NCBI RefSeq assembly: GCF_900107095.1
Contig: NZ_FNOR01000006.1
Location: 62,001 to 126,000 of the forward strand
From: Collimonas sp. OK242
GTDB lineage: Bacteria; Pseudomonadota; Gammaproteobacteria; Burkholderiales; Burkholderiaceae_D
Direction: 5' to 3'
DNA length: 64,000 bases
The translations under genes and the position numbers were made by a program. Under the pieces are notes generated by a model. It did no database searches, had not been told where the DNA came from, and saw only the letters and a list, made by a program, of their open reading frames with translations. Positions 53,018 through 60,948 of this stretch are shown one piece after another (position 1 is the stretch's first letter; each line of letters begins with the position of its first letter).

Positions 53018-53971
53018 ATGACTTCGATTCCGATTCGCGGCCCTTCCTTCCAGTTAGTCGATCAGGTCGACGCCGAGCAGCTGCAACGCGAGGGCGGTTT
53101 CGGCGACCGTACCCGGCCCTTGCTGGTCAAGGGTGCGCTGCGGAACTGGCCGGCGCAGCAAAGCTGGTCGTTCGAGCAGATGGCGGCGCTGCGCTACAAG
53201 GATGGTTCCGAACCGCAGGTGAAGTTCCAGAACGGCCTGGTGGAGCAGGGCCGGACCCGGCATCGGCCGGTGATGCCGGTCGGACCTTATCTGCAAGAGC
53301 TGGCAGCGCTGGCCCGGCAGGCTCTGCCGGACGACGTCGGCTTGCTGCCGGACCGGCGCCGTCGTCAACTGGCGGCGGGCGAGCGGTTTTTTCTCGATTG
53401 GTCGCACATGCAATCGTTTCAACCAGACCGCATGTATCTGGCGCAATGGAATATCCTCGATGAGTTCCCCGCGCTGCGCCATGATTTTTCGATCAAGGAT
53501 CTATGGCCGGGTTTGCGCTGGACCTGGGAATATGTCTTCATGGGGCCGGCCAACACGGTGACCGGCTTGCACTACGATTTTCCGAATAACTGGTTTTGCC
53601 AGGTGCGCGGCAGCAAGGAATTCATCCTGTTCCCGCCGGAACAAACGCCTCACATGTGTATTTCCGAGAAATACGACTGGGGTGCGATCCTGAGCGATAT
53701 CAATATCTCTCGGCTGGATCAGCAGCCGGACAAACTCAAAGAGTTTGAAAAGACGCAAGGTTTATATGCGCGGGTCGAGGCGGGCGATGCCTTGTTCATT
53801 CCCAAACGCACCTGGCACGCGGTGGTTGCGCTGGAACCGTCGATCAGCCTGGGCGTGTTTGGCCTGACCGCTCCCGAAATATTGTTTGGCGGCGTGCCGA
53901 ACGAGATTAAAAACGTTTTCCACAAAATGCATTTGTACCGCTGGGGCAATTGCACCTGCCACAAATTCTAG
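53018..53971 (+). CDS. cupin-8/JmjC-like 2-oxoglutarate oxygenase
   Basis: A 317-residue cytosolic protein of the JmjC/cupin_8 type, probable Fe(II)/2-oxoglutarate hydroxylase. Metal ligands are H185 and D187 in GLHYDFPNNWF and H267 in RTWHAVVAL; RPLLVKGALRNWPA is the conserved N-terminal part. It ends in NCTCHKF, two cysteines of unknown role. The target (protein or small molecule) is unknown. It stands alone between the sRNA-like region and an AraC gene. Confidence 0.85.
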   Translation: MTSIPIRGPSFQLVDQVDAEQLQREGGFGDRTRPLLVKGALRNWPAQQSWSFEQMAALRYKDGSEPQVKFQNGLVEQGRTRHRPVMPVGPYLQELAALARQALPDDVGLLPDRRRRQLAAGERFFLDWSHMQSFQPDRMYLAQWNILDEFPALRHDFSIKDLWPGLRWTWEYVFMGPANTVTGLHYDFPNNWFCQVRGSKEFILFPPEQTPHMCISEKYDWGAILSDINISRLDQQPDKLKEFEKTQGLYARVEAGDALFIPKRTWHAVVALEPSISLGVFGLTAPEILFGGVPNEIKNVFHKMHLYRWGNCTCHKF

Positions 53972-54022
53972 CCTGCCTGGCCGCCTCCGGCCAGGCCAAA
54001 ATCAGATCCTAAGCAGGCCCTA

Positions 54023-54790
54023 ATGAATTCGCAGCGTTCCCATCTGTTTCTCTGGCGCGGCCGGGCCCTGGTTATCGGCCCCGGCATCGACTCCAGATTC
54101 CATGCGCATTTCGCGACCCAGTTGACCTGGGGCCTGGACGCACCGTTCCAGGCGCGCCTGGCGCCGGACCAGCCGTGGACCAGCACCCGTGCGGCGATCT
54201 TTTCCTCTAACCAGCCGCATCAGATTCATTGCGAGGCGACGCTGCTGGCGCATCTGTTTATCGAATTGCCGCAGCGTGCACAAGCCACCCCAGGTGCTTT
54301 GGTTGCGGCTTTTGGCGACGATCCGGGATACGCGCAAGTACGGATCGGCCTGGAGCAAGCCAGGCATGGCGGACTGGATCTGCAGCGCGCCGAGCAATTA
54401 AGCCAGGACTGGATAGCGTGTGCGGCGCAGCGTGAGCCGGCACGGCCGGGATTCGACCAGCGCATCAGCCAGGCCTTGGCGGCTATCGCCGCGCATCCGG
54501 AACCTGGGCTGAGCGGCGCGGCGCTGGCGGCCGGCGTGCACTTGTCCGCCAGCCGTTTCACCCACCTGTTCCGGCAGCAGACCGGCTTGCCGTTGTCGCG
54601 CTATCTGCTCTGGTCGCGCTTGCTGGCAGGGGTCGAAGCGATAGCGCGCGGCGACAATATGACGCATGCTGCGCATACCGCCGGTTTTGCCGATCTGGCG
54701 CATATGAGCCGGACTTTCCGCAATACCTTCGGCGTGGTGCCGTCAGAACTGCAAAAGATGGCGATTGCGTTCAAGCACGAGGAAAAATGA
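54023..54790 (+). CDS. AraC-family transcriptional regulator
   Basis: A 255-residue regulator with a cupin-like N-terminal domain and a C-terminal double HTH (about 155-250): LSASRFTHLFRQQTGLPLSR and AHTAGFADLAHMSRTFRNTF, ending PSELQKM. It lies 51 bases after the oxygenase gene. Target and effector unknown. Confidence 0.9.
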   Translation: MNSQRSHLFLWRGRALVIGPGIDSRFHAHFATQLTWGLDAPFQARLAPDQPWTSTRAAIFSSNQPHQIHCEATLLAHLFIELPQRAQATPGALVAAFGDDPGYAQVRIGLEQARHGGLDLQRAEQLSQDWIACAAQREPARPGFDQRISQALAAIAAHPEPGLSGAALAAGVHLSASRFTHLFRQQTGLPLSRYLLWSRLLAGVEAIARGDNMTHAAHTAGFADLAHMSRTFRNTFGVVPSELQKMAIAFKHEEK

Positions 54791-54831
54791 TGGTCTAAGA
54801 TAGTCGCATACAAAAAAAGATGGAGACCTTC

Positions 54832-55287
54832 ATGAACCAGCAATCGCAACCGGCAGCAGGCCGCTCTATAGATACCCTGCTGGCCAAATACGCCGAAAGT
54901 CATCTGAATCCGGTGAATGAAGTGATCCATTTCATTTGCGTGCCGGTGATCGTTTTCACGCTGCTGGGTTTGCTGTGGGCGATCCATCCCTGGGTGGCGC
55001 TGGCGGCTGCGCTGGCCGCCATGCTGTACTATTTTTCCCTGTCGACGCCGCTGGCTATCGGCATGCTGCTGATGGCGGGCGCGATGCTGGTTTTGCTCTA
55101 CGCCTTGCCGCCGGGCCTGGTGCTGCCGCTCTCGGTCAGCGTGTTTGTGATCGCCTGGATAGGTCAATTTATCGGGCACAAGATCGAGGGCAAGAAACCG
55201 TCGTTCTTTGACGATTTGCGTTTCCTGCTGATCGGCCCCTTGTTCGTCCTCGGCTTCCTGTACCGCCGCCTGCATATCGCCTATTGA
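54832..55287 (+). CDS. Mpo1-like (DUF962) 2-hydroxy fatty acid dioxygenase family protein
   Basis: A 151-residue inner-membrane protein with about four helices. LAKYAESHLNPVNEVIHFIC and the later WIGQFIGHKIEGKKPSFFDD carry the conserved histidines of DUF962, whose yeast member Mpo1 is an Fe(II)-dependent dioxygenase in alpha-oxidation. GGAGA at 54822-54826 favours the ATG at 54832. The stop overlaps an ATG of the following reductase frame. Confidence 0.87.
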   Translation: MNQQSQPAAGRSIDTLLAKYAESHLNPVNEVIHFICVPVIVFTLLGLLWAIHPWVALAAALAAMLYYFSLSTPLAIGMLLMAGAMLVLLYALPPGLVLPLSVSVFVIAWIGQFIGHKIEGKKPSFFDDLRFLLIGPLFVLGFLYRRLHIAY

Positions 55288-55316
55288 TGGTGAGCGGCGA
55301 TATTCAACATGATGCA

Positions 55317-56318
55317 ATGAAAATCGCCGTCTTCGGCGCCGGCTCGATCGGTGTCTATGTCGGCGCGTCGCTGCTGGCTGCGGGCGGCGATGTGGTGCTG
55401 ATAGGGCGGGCTCGCATGCATGGGCAGATTGCCAGCCAGGGCTTGCTGCTGAGCGATCTGGAAGGCCGTCGGCAGCGGCTTGAGGGCAAGCATGTGCCGT
55501 ATCAGGAAAGCGCCGCTGCGCTGGCCGAGGCCGATCTGATCCTGGTTACCGTCAAGAGTGCGGACAGCGCTGCGGCGGCGAGCGCCATTGCAGAATATGC
55601 CAAACCGTCGGCGCTGATCGTCAGTTTGCAGAATGGCGTCGGCAACGCCGATACCTTGCGCAGCCTGATGCCCGGCTGGCAGGTGCTGGCGGCCATGGTG
55701 CCGTTCAATGTAGTGCAGACGGCGGGTAGTCGTTTTCATCGTGCCAGCGGCGGCGAGTTGATGATTGAGGCATGCGCTGCGCTGGAACCATGGCTGGCGC
55801 TGTTTCGCCGGGCCCATTTACCGCTGCAACAATGCGAGGATTTCACGGCAATCCAGTGGGGCAAGCTGTTGTTGAATTTGAATAATGCCGTGAATGCGCT
55901 GTCTGGCCTGGCGCTCAAAAGCCAGTTGTCGCAGCGCGCCTACCGGCGTTGCCTGGCCCTGCTGATTGCGGAGGCGTTGGATGTACTACGCGCTGCCGGG
56001 ATCCGGCCTGCCAGGATCGCCAGAGTCGGGCCGCAACTGCTGCCGAGCATACTGCGCTTACCGGACGCACTTTTCAAACGAGTCGCAGCGACCATGCTGA
56101 AAATCGATCCCGAGGCGCGCTCTTCCATGTGGCAGGACTTGCAAGCAGGGCGGTTGACGGAAGTGGATTATTTGAACGGGGCGATTGTCCGCCTGGCCGA
56201 ATCGCTGGCGCGCGATGCGCCCGCCAACCGGCGTATGACGGCGTTGATCCATGCCGCCGAGCGGGGCAAGCTGCAACCCTGGTCCGGCACGGCGCTGTAT
56301 CGGGCCTTAAGCGAATGA
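55317..56318 (+). CDS. ketopantoate reductase family (PanE/ApbA) protein
   Basis: A 333-residue NADPH-dependent 2-dehydropantoate 2-reductase-like enzyme. MKIAVFGAGSIGVYVGASLL is the nucleotide-binding start; LILVTVKSADSAAAASAI and LLNLNNAVNALSGLAL are family stretches including the catalytic Lys region. ATG at 55287, overlapping the previous stop, would add ten residues; neither has a good ribosome site, so coupled translation is likely. Whether it serves pantothenate synthesis is not certain. Confidence 0.88.
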   Translation: MKIAVFGAGSIGVYVGASLLAAGGDVVLIGRARMHGQIASQGLLLSDLEGRRQRLEGKHVPYQESAAALAEADLILVTVKSADSAAAASAIAEYAKPSALIVSLQNGVGNADTLRSLMPGWQVLAAMVPFNVVQTAGSRFHRASGGELMIEACAALEPWLALFRRAHLPLQQCEDFTAIQWGKLLLNLNNAVNALSGLALKSQLSQRAYRRCLALLIAEALDVLRAAGIRPARIARVGPQLLPSILRLPDALFKRVAATMLKIDPEARSSMWQDLQAGRLTEVDYLNGAIVRLAESLARDAPANRRMTALIHAAERGKLQPWSGTALYRALSE

Positions 56319-56331
56319 CAAGAAGCCCGAA

Positions 56332-56454
56332 ATGAAGAAGCTTTTAGGTTTGCTGACGCTATTGCTAGCATTCTCCCCTTTGGTTAAAGCGCAAAATGCA
56401 CCGATGCCTGCCGCGGCCATGATCACGCGCCGAAATGAAAGCCAGCTTTACTGA
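56332..56454 (+). CDS. possible 40-residue secreted peptide or gene remnant
   Basis: Frame of 40 codons: KKLLGLLTLLLAFSPLVKA is a good signal peptide with an AQN cleavage site, followed by only 20 residues (QNAPMPAAAMITRRNESQLY). It starts 13 bases after the reductase stop without a clear ribosome site. It could be the first part of a decayed secreted-protein gene. Confidence 0.35.
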   Translation: MKKLLGLLTLLLAFSPLVKAQNAPMPAAAMITRRNESQLY

Positions 56455-56649
56455 CGCAGTCACTCGCACGCATCGGCAAATATTGCAGGCGATAAGTATA
56501 TGGTAAAGATATATAAATCGAGAATATCTGTTATCAGTTAAATAAAGCAGACATGCATGCTGCATCGCCATATAGTTACACCTGTCTCCTCCAACACCTC
56601 CTAAGGTTTGGATTCAGCCCGCACCCGCAAGGTGAGCGGGCTTTTTTTT
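56455..56649 (+). ncRNA. possible sRNA gene ending in a terminator
   Basis: A non-coding stretch with A/T-rich promoter-like sequence (TAAGTATATGGTAAAG, TATATAAAT), a terminator at 56616-56649, and CTCCTCCAACACCTCCT at 56586-56602 that could pair with Shine-Dalgarno sequences. The layout is the same as at 52640-52811. Confidence 0.3.
56616..56649 (+). terminator. rho-independent terminator
   Basis: AGCCCGC (56616-56622), 13-base loop, GCGGGCT (56636-56642), eight T. The arms are the same seven bases as the first part of the terminator stem at 52779. Confidence 0.85.
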
Positions 56650-56721
56650 GCCTGTACAAATCGCGTATCGGCTAATTGCGCTTATCCAGGAGGGCATTGC
56701 CCCTGTTGCGAGCATCGCTTA

Positions 56722-56799
56722 AAAATCGATATAAATCAAAGGCTTGGATTTTTCACTGTGAAGTTATCAACAGGCTTGCGCACATTTTCTGTGGGTAAC
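56722..56799 (+). repeat. 78-bp dispersed intergenic element, copy 3
   Basis: AAAATCGATATAAATCAA at the left, core 56763-56799 with GTTATCAACAGG and TTCTGTGGGTAAC. Length and internal spacing equal copies 1 and 2, though the middle (CTTGCGCACA) differs more. Confidence 0.78.
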
Positions 56800-56833
56800 T
56801 TGGACGTGCGGCGAGAACATCTGTTCTTCAGGC

Positions 56834-56861
56834 AAAAAAAAGCCCCGCAGGCGGCGGGGCT
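56834..56861 (-). terminator. rho-independent terminator of the 59-residue gene
   Basis: Read on the minus strand: AGCCCCGC, short loop, GCGGGGCT, then eight T. It lies 28 bases after the stop of the minus-strand small gene at 56890-57069. Confidence 0.85.
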
Positions 56862-56889
56862 GGCGAGCCGGTCTTGCTGCGGTCCGTTT

Positions 56890-57069
56890 TCAGAAGCGCA
56901 GGAAAGAACCGGCCATTTTTTTGTAGGGGGCGTTCCAGACGGCCAGCACCTTGTCCAGCAGGCTAGGTTGCCGTTTGGTCAGGTTCTTGTCATGGGAATG
57001 CCTATCAGGGCGAGCTTGGGCTTGCATCGAACGTGTTGACAGCGGCAGTGGAGGAGAGATGCTGGCCAT
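56890..57069 (-). CDS. hypothetical 59-residue protein
   Basis: Frame of 59 codons starting MASISPPLPLSTRSMQAQ and ending PYKKMAGSFLRF, with GAAAGGGAA six bases before the ATG and a strong terminator downstream. The product is basic, has a helix-prone LLDKVLAVWNAP segment, and no signal peptide. No family recognised. Confidence 0.6.
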   Translation of the reverse strand: MASISPPLPLSTRSMQAQARPDRHSHDKNLTKRQPSLLDKVLAVWNAPYKKMAGSFLRF

Positions 57070-57351
57070 GATATTCCCTTTCAGTTGATCGTCTATGTTG
57101 CAATGCAGTATATGTAATCTGGAACGACTAATCCAATTTCGCTTTCACATACACGTCATGCGATTTGTGAATATCAATCTGATGCACTTATGTGATTGCA
57201 CTCTTATGCCGGCACCGCATAAGCATATAGCTCACATATTGGCAGCCGACAATTTTCGTGCTGTAATGCAGCAAGCTGCGTCATTGTTAAGTAATGTTGT
57301 AACTGATGCGGTAACTAAAGCGGTAACCCTAATGTGGAAACGGAGAAAACC

Positions 57352-57648
57352 ATGAAAAAACTGACAGGTCTGGCATTGCTCGCTTGCTGCTTTATTTTCA
57401 ACCCAGCCTTTGCCGCAAATTCGCAGCAAAGCAAAATGGCATCGTGCAACAAGGATGCGACCGGTAAAACCGGCGATGACCGCAAAGCTTTCATGAAAGA
57501 TTGCTTGAGCGCAAAACCGGCCGCCGCTCCTGCTGCTCCAATGACACAGCAAGAGAAAATGAAATCCTGCAATGCCAACGCCACCGATAAAAAGGGCGAC
57601 GACCGCAAGGCATTCATGAAGCAATGCTTGTCAAAACCTAAAGCATAA
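57352..57648 (+). CDS. psiF: PsiF repeat protein
   Basis: A 98-residue periplasmic protein: signal peptide about 1-22, then two PsiF repeats, KMASCNKDATGKTGDDRKAF and KMKSCNANATDKKGDDRKAF, each followed by MK-x-CLS. In E. coli psiF is phosphate-starvation induced; no Pho box is clear here. GGAGA precedes the ATG. The 280 bases between it and the 59-residue gene show nothing else. Confidence 0.92.
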   Translation: MKKLTGLALLACCFIFNPAFAANSQQSKMASCNKDATGKTGDDRKAFMKDCLSAKPAAAPAAPMTQQEKMKSCNANATDKKGDDRKAFMKQCLSKPKA

Positions 57649-57679
57649 GAAAGTCCTGCGGCACGTTGTTGCCGTAGCC

Positions 57680-57708
57680 AAAAGCCCCGTCTCAGTCGGG
57701 GCTTTTTT
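57680..57708 (+). terminator. terminator of psiF
   Basis: AAAAGCCCC and GGGGCTTTT arms with a nine-base loop and a six-T run, 32 bases after the stop. Confidence 0.88.
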
Positions 57709-57798
57709 CATTTTGTTACCAAATTGCATACTCGCTACGGGAATTAATGTTTACTATGCAAAGTCGAAACAACGCTCGCACACTATAAGGAAATTCAC

Positions 57799-58221
57799 AT
57801 GAAAAAATTAGCGCTCACCCTTACTCTTGGACTGGCTTGCGTTGCGGCCCAAGCTGCTGACTGGCAGCCGGTTGGATCCAGCGATACCGCCGAGCTCAAG
57901 CTGGACCAGGCATCGATCAAGGAAAACAAAGGTATCCGGGAAGCCTGGTCGATGTGGAATTTCAAGGAACCGCGCAAGAACGACGGCGACGCTAAAGTAT
58001 TGCCGACCTTCCAGTCATATCAGGATTTCACTTTATACGATTGCAAAGCCAAGACAGTGAGACTGACGAAAGAGATTCTGTTTGCCGGGCTTGACGGCGC
58101 CGGCGCCAAGGTAGATCACAGCGACGCCTTGAAAAACTCGACTTACGCCAAGCCGGCGACGGATTCGATCGCCGAGGTCATGATGAATTTCGTTTGCGCT
58201 TTCCCTATCGCGGCCAAGTAA
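57799..58221 (+). CDS. adhesin-E-like secreted protein
   Basis: A 140-residue exported protein: signal peptide about 1-19 (ALTLTLGLACVAAQA), then DWQPVGSSDTAELKLDQASI and SYQDFTLYDCKAKTVRLTKE, a pattern I know from surface-adhesin E-type (Adhesin_E) proteins. Two cysteines, in YDCKA and FVCAF, could form a disulfide. AAGGAAA precedes the ATG. Actual adhesion is unproven. Confidence 0.75.
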   Translation: MKKLALTLTLGLACVAAQAADWQPVGSSDTAELKLDQASIKENKGIREAWSMWNFKEPRKNDGDAKVLPTFQSYQDFTLYDCKAKTVRLTKEILFAGLDGAGAKVDHSDALKNSTYAKPATDSIAEVMMNFVCAFPIAAK

Positions 58222-58387
58222 TTGCAGCATCAAATCGGCAGGATGGCGGACTTTGGTCCGCTATGCTGCGCCAGTCTTTGCTATACTCTCGCCCAGACTG
58301 CCAGAGCTGATCTCCGGCATACCTGATTGATATGGAATGTTGTGAAAGCCACAGCGGTATCGTGAGTGCAGCATTCCTGTTCCAGTC

Positions 58388-58462
58388 CTCGCCATAGTTC
58401 AATGGATAGAACGAGTGCCTCCTAAGCGCTAGATACAGGTCCGATTCCTGTTGGCGGGACCA
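58388..58462 (+). tRNA. tRNA-Arg (anticodon CCT)
   Basis: A 75-base cloverleaf with encoded CCA (58460-58462): acceptor CTCGCCA/TGGCGGG with one T-G pair, D stem GTTC/GAAC, anticodon stem AGTGC/GCGCT with loop CTCCTAA, T stem ACAGG/CCTGT. The T loop is TCCGATT, with C at position 55 instead of the near-universal U. The rest of the 430-base gap between the adhesin-like and beta-barrel genes shows nothing else. Confidence 0.85.
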
Positions 58463-58651
58463 AGTCCCTTATTTCAAAAAAATACTAAATCGTCGTAAGC
58501 CGCGTATTACCCGCATTGCAATGTGCAGCGCCGCAGCTGCCGCCATGTTGACCAAGGCATCCAGGCCAAATAGACCGCTTCACGAAATGAAACGAAATAG
58601 TTTTGCATTGGTCCAACACGCTCAGCCCACAATACAGAATAGAAAACGACT

Positions 58652-59719
58652 ATGTCTAAAAAAAACGAAACAGTTTTGCGTTTCGCGCTGGCATGCGCGT
58701 TTCTTTGCTGGCATCCTCTAACTCAGGCAAATGACGCCACGACTTTGCCGTCACTAGCGCCGGCGCCTGATAACAGCTATGCCTCGGCCGCGCTCGGTAA
58801 CGGCATACTTTACGGCACCAGCCTGGACACCCAGAAGCCGATGCGTTGGCGTGCTGCGGAAATCAGGTTCGGGCCGGCTATCGATCTGTTCGGACTGGCT
58901 GCCGGCGGACATTTGCCGGCGGGCGCCAGCACCCGGCTTGACTATGTGTATTACAACGAGGGTCATCCCGACAACAATCATCGCGACGGTTATGCCGCGC
59001 AGATGGTATATCGCCAAAAACTGCATCCAGGCTTTGATCTTGAACTTGGCGCGGGTCCGTATTTCAGCATGAACAGAACCACCGTCAACGGCACGGAAAA
59101 AGACGACGCACGCCTGGGCGGTTTGTTTTCGGTGGCGCTGCTGACACGCCTGGATCAGTTTTCACCAGGCCTGAGTATCCGGCTGGCGTACAACCACGTG
59201 CTGACGCCCGGCGCGCCTTCGTCGGATGCGTTCCTGGTCGGTATCGGCAAGGAACTCGGCGCGACGCCTGTAAGCGCGCCTGATGCCGGCGGCGATCACG
59301 GGGTATGGCTGGCGGCGCTAGGCGGTTTTGCCCAGACCAATCAATCGGGACCAGGCAAGCGGCTTAGCTACGCGTTGGAAGCTAAAAAATACTACGGGCC
59401 TTGGGCCGCTTCAGCGTCAGCGATTGAAGAGGGGGATGATGGCGTACGCGTGAATCGGCACGGGATCGCGGTGGAAGGCTGGTATGTGCAGCCGATTGCA
59501 GAACACTGGAATATCAGCGCCGGCGCCGGACCGTATCTGGCGGTTAATCAACGCGATTCAGGCAACTGGAAAATAAACGGCTTGTTCAGCTTGCAGCTTG
59601 GCCGTGATCTGGGTCACGGCGTGAGAGGTTTCGCCGACTTCGGCCGGGTGGTCACCTTCAGGAACAAGAATGACGCCGATCTGATGACAATCGGCATCAT
59701 GAAGCGTTTTGACCTGTAG
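58652..59719 (+). CDS. duplicated outer-membrane beta-barrel protein
   Basis: A 355-residue protein with signal peptide (about 1-26, LACAFLCWHPLTQA). Two homologous halves of about 150 residues: FDLELGAGPYFSMNRTTVNG aligns with WNISAGAGPYLAVNQRDSGN, and the strand ending FLVGIGKEL aligns with MTIGIMKRFDL. Alternating hydrophobic strands and terminal phenylalanine region suggest an outer-membrane barrel. Lipid A deacylase-like folds have similar strand endings, but no catalytic motif is clear. Confidence 0.75.
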   Translation: MSKKNETVLRFALACAFLCWHPLTQANDATTLPSLAPAPDNSYASAALGNGILYGTSLDTQKPMRWRAAEIRFGPAIDLFGLAAGGHLPAGASTRLDYVYYNEGHPDNNHRDGYAAQMVYRQKLHPGFDLELGAGPYFSMNRTTVNGTEKDDARLGGLFSVALLTRLDQFSPGLSIRLAYNHVLTPGAPSSDAFLVGIGKELGATPVSAPDAGGDHGVWLAALGGFAQTNQSGPGKRLSYALEAKKYYGPWAASASAIEEGDDGVRVNRHGIAVEGWYVQPIAEHWNISAGAGPYLAVNQRDSGNWKINGLFSLQLGRDLGHGVRGFADFGRVVTFRNKNDADLMTIGIMKRFDL

Positions 59720-59761
59720 CGCGCCGCCGCGAACGATGAAGCGCCACGGCTACGGCCTTGC

Positions 59762-60526
59762 TCAGCGCAAGGTCTCGGCCAGTTTGTTTTCGTTCATGCT
59801 GCGTCCCAGCACCACCCAGAAAATGCACAGGGACAGCAAGCCGGCGACCGCGTAGACCGAAACGTCGAGGTAGTTGCCGCCGATTTTCAGCGGAATCAGC
59901 GGGGCGTCGCTGGTGCAGATCATGTCGGCGGCGAACATGCCGACGTAGTGCATGCTGCACACCGCCAGCGCCATCACCAGCGCCGCTACCACCCTGTGCA
60001 ACAGCCGGGTCAGGTTGAAGGCCAGCCATAACGCTGCGGAGGCGGCGGCAATCGCAATGACGACCGAGATCACGACGATGCGCGGATTGAGCAGCATGGT
60101 GGCGCGCAGGTTCATCGCATACATGCCCATGTAGTGCATCACGCATACTCCGACTCCGGCCAGCATGCTTCCCGCCAGCCAGCCGGACGTCTTGAATTTG
60201 CCGTGACCGCCGGCCAGGTAAAGTGCAATACCGGAAATCACGATCGCAGCCAGCAACGATGCAGCGGTGAGTGGCACGTCGTAGGCGATCGGCACAGTCA
60301 GGCGGTATGCTTGCATGGCGAGGAAGTGCATGGACCAGATGCCGATGCCGCCGAGTGAAGCGGCGGCGCAGATGGTCATGCCGAAGTCCAGCGTGCCATC
60401 TTTGCGAAACATGGATTTGGCGCATTGCAGGGCCAGCAACGCACCCCAGAATGAGATCATGTACGACAGTAAAACCAGAGCGGCGTCATATCTTGGCGTC
60501 AATACCTGGCCTAGCAATGGATCCAT
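59762..60526 (-). CDS. MHYT-domain membrane sensor protein, stand-alone
   Basis: A 254-residue protein with seven helices and three MHYT-type motifs: SMHFLAMQAY, VMHYMGMYAM and SMHYVGMFAA. MHYT domains are proposed to bind copper and sense O2, CO or NO. Usually a GGDEF/EAL or kinase domain follows; here the protein ends after the last helix (MNENKLAETLR). The 422 bases upstream, before uup, contain A/T-rich and TACAAT promoter-like sequence but no further gene that I can support. Confidence 0.88.
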   Translation of the reverse strand: MDPLLGQVLTPRYDAALVLLSYMISFWGALLALQCAKSMFRKDGTLDFGMTICAAASLGGIGIWSMHFLAMQAYRLTVPIAYDVPLTAASLLAAIVISGIALYLAGGHGKFKTSGWLAGSMLAGVGVCVMHYMGMYAMNLRATMLLNPRIVVISVVIAIAAASAALWLAFNLTRLLHRVVAALVMALAVCSMHYVGMFAADMICTSDAPLIPLKIGGNYLDVSVYAVAGLLSLCIFWVVLGRSMNENKLAETLR

Positions 60527-60948
60527 GGCTTTCTCCCTGTTGTATGCATGTGAGAGGCAAAAGGCGGCGCGCGCCTTGCCCTTATCTTTACAGCGACATT
60601 GTTTTTTTAGATCGGGTCTGATTATTTACGCCATGGCACATTGTCATCTCGTCGATGAATGTTTCTGGGTGGAAATAATATAGATGTCAAATTTCTTTTT
60701 GGCAATATATTTGCAGAAATATTTTGTAAATCAATATTGCAGGGCAAAAAGGCCTGTGGGCAGGGGCGGAAGCAGCCCGGCGCAGGCAGCAGCTTTGACA
60801 AATGTACGACCAGATCCCCGAGCTTAGGTACAATGTGCGGTTCATTCATCCAATTGATTGCGTGATGCCGCTTGTGCAGCTATGTAGTCATGTAGCTAAG
60901 TAGCCAAGTGCGCTTGCAGATCTTTCTTTTTCTGGTTTCATCCAAATT

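Noticed and set aside
58388-58462. tRNA gene as an integration site with a genomic island
   Set aside because: No integrase gene or duplicated 3' end of the tRNA is visible nearby.
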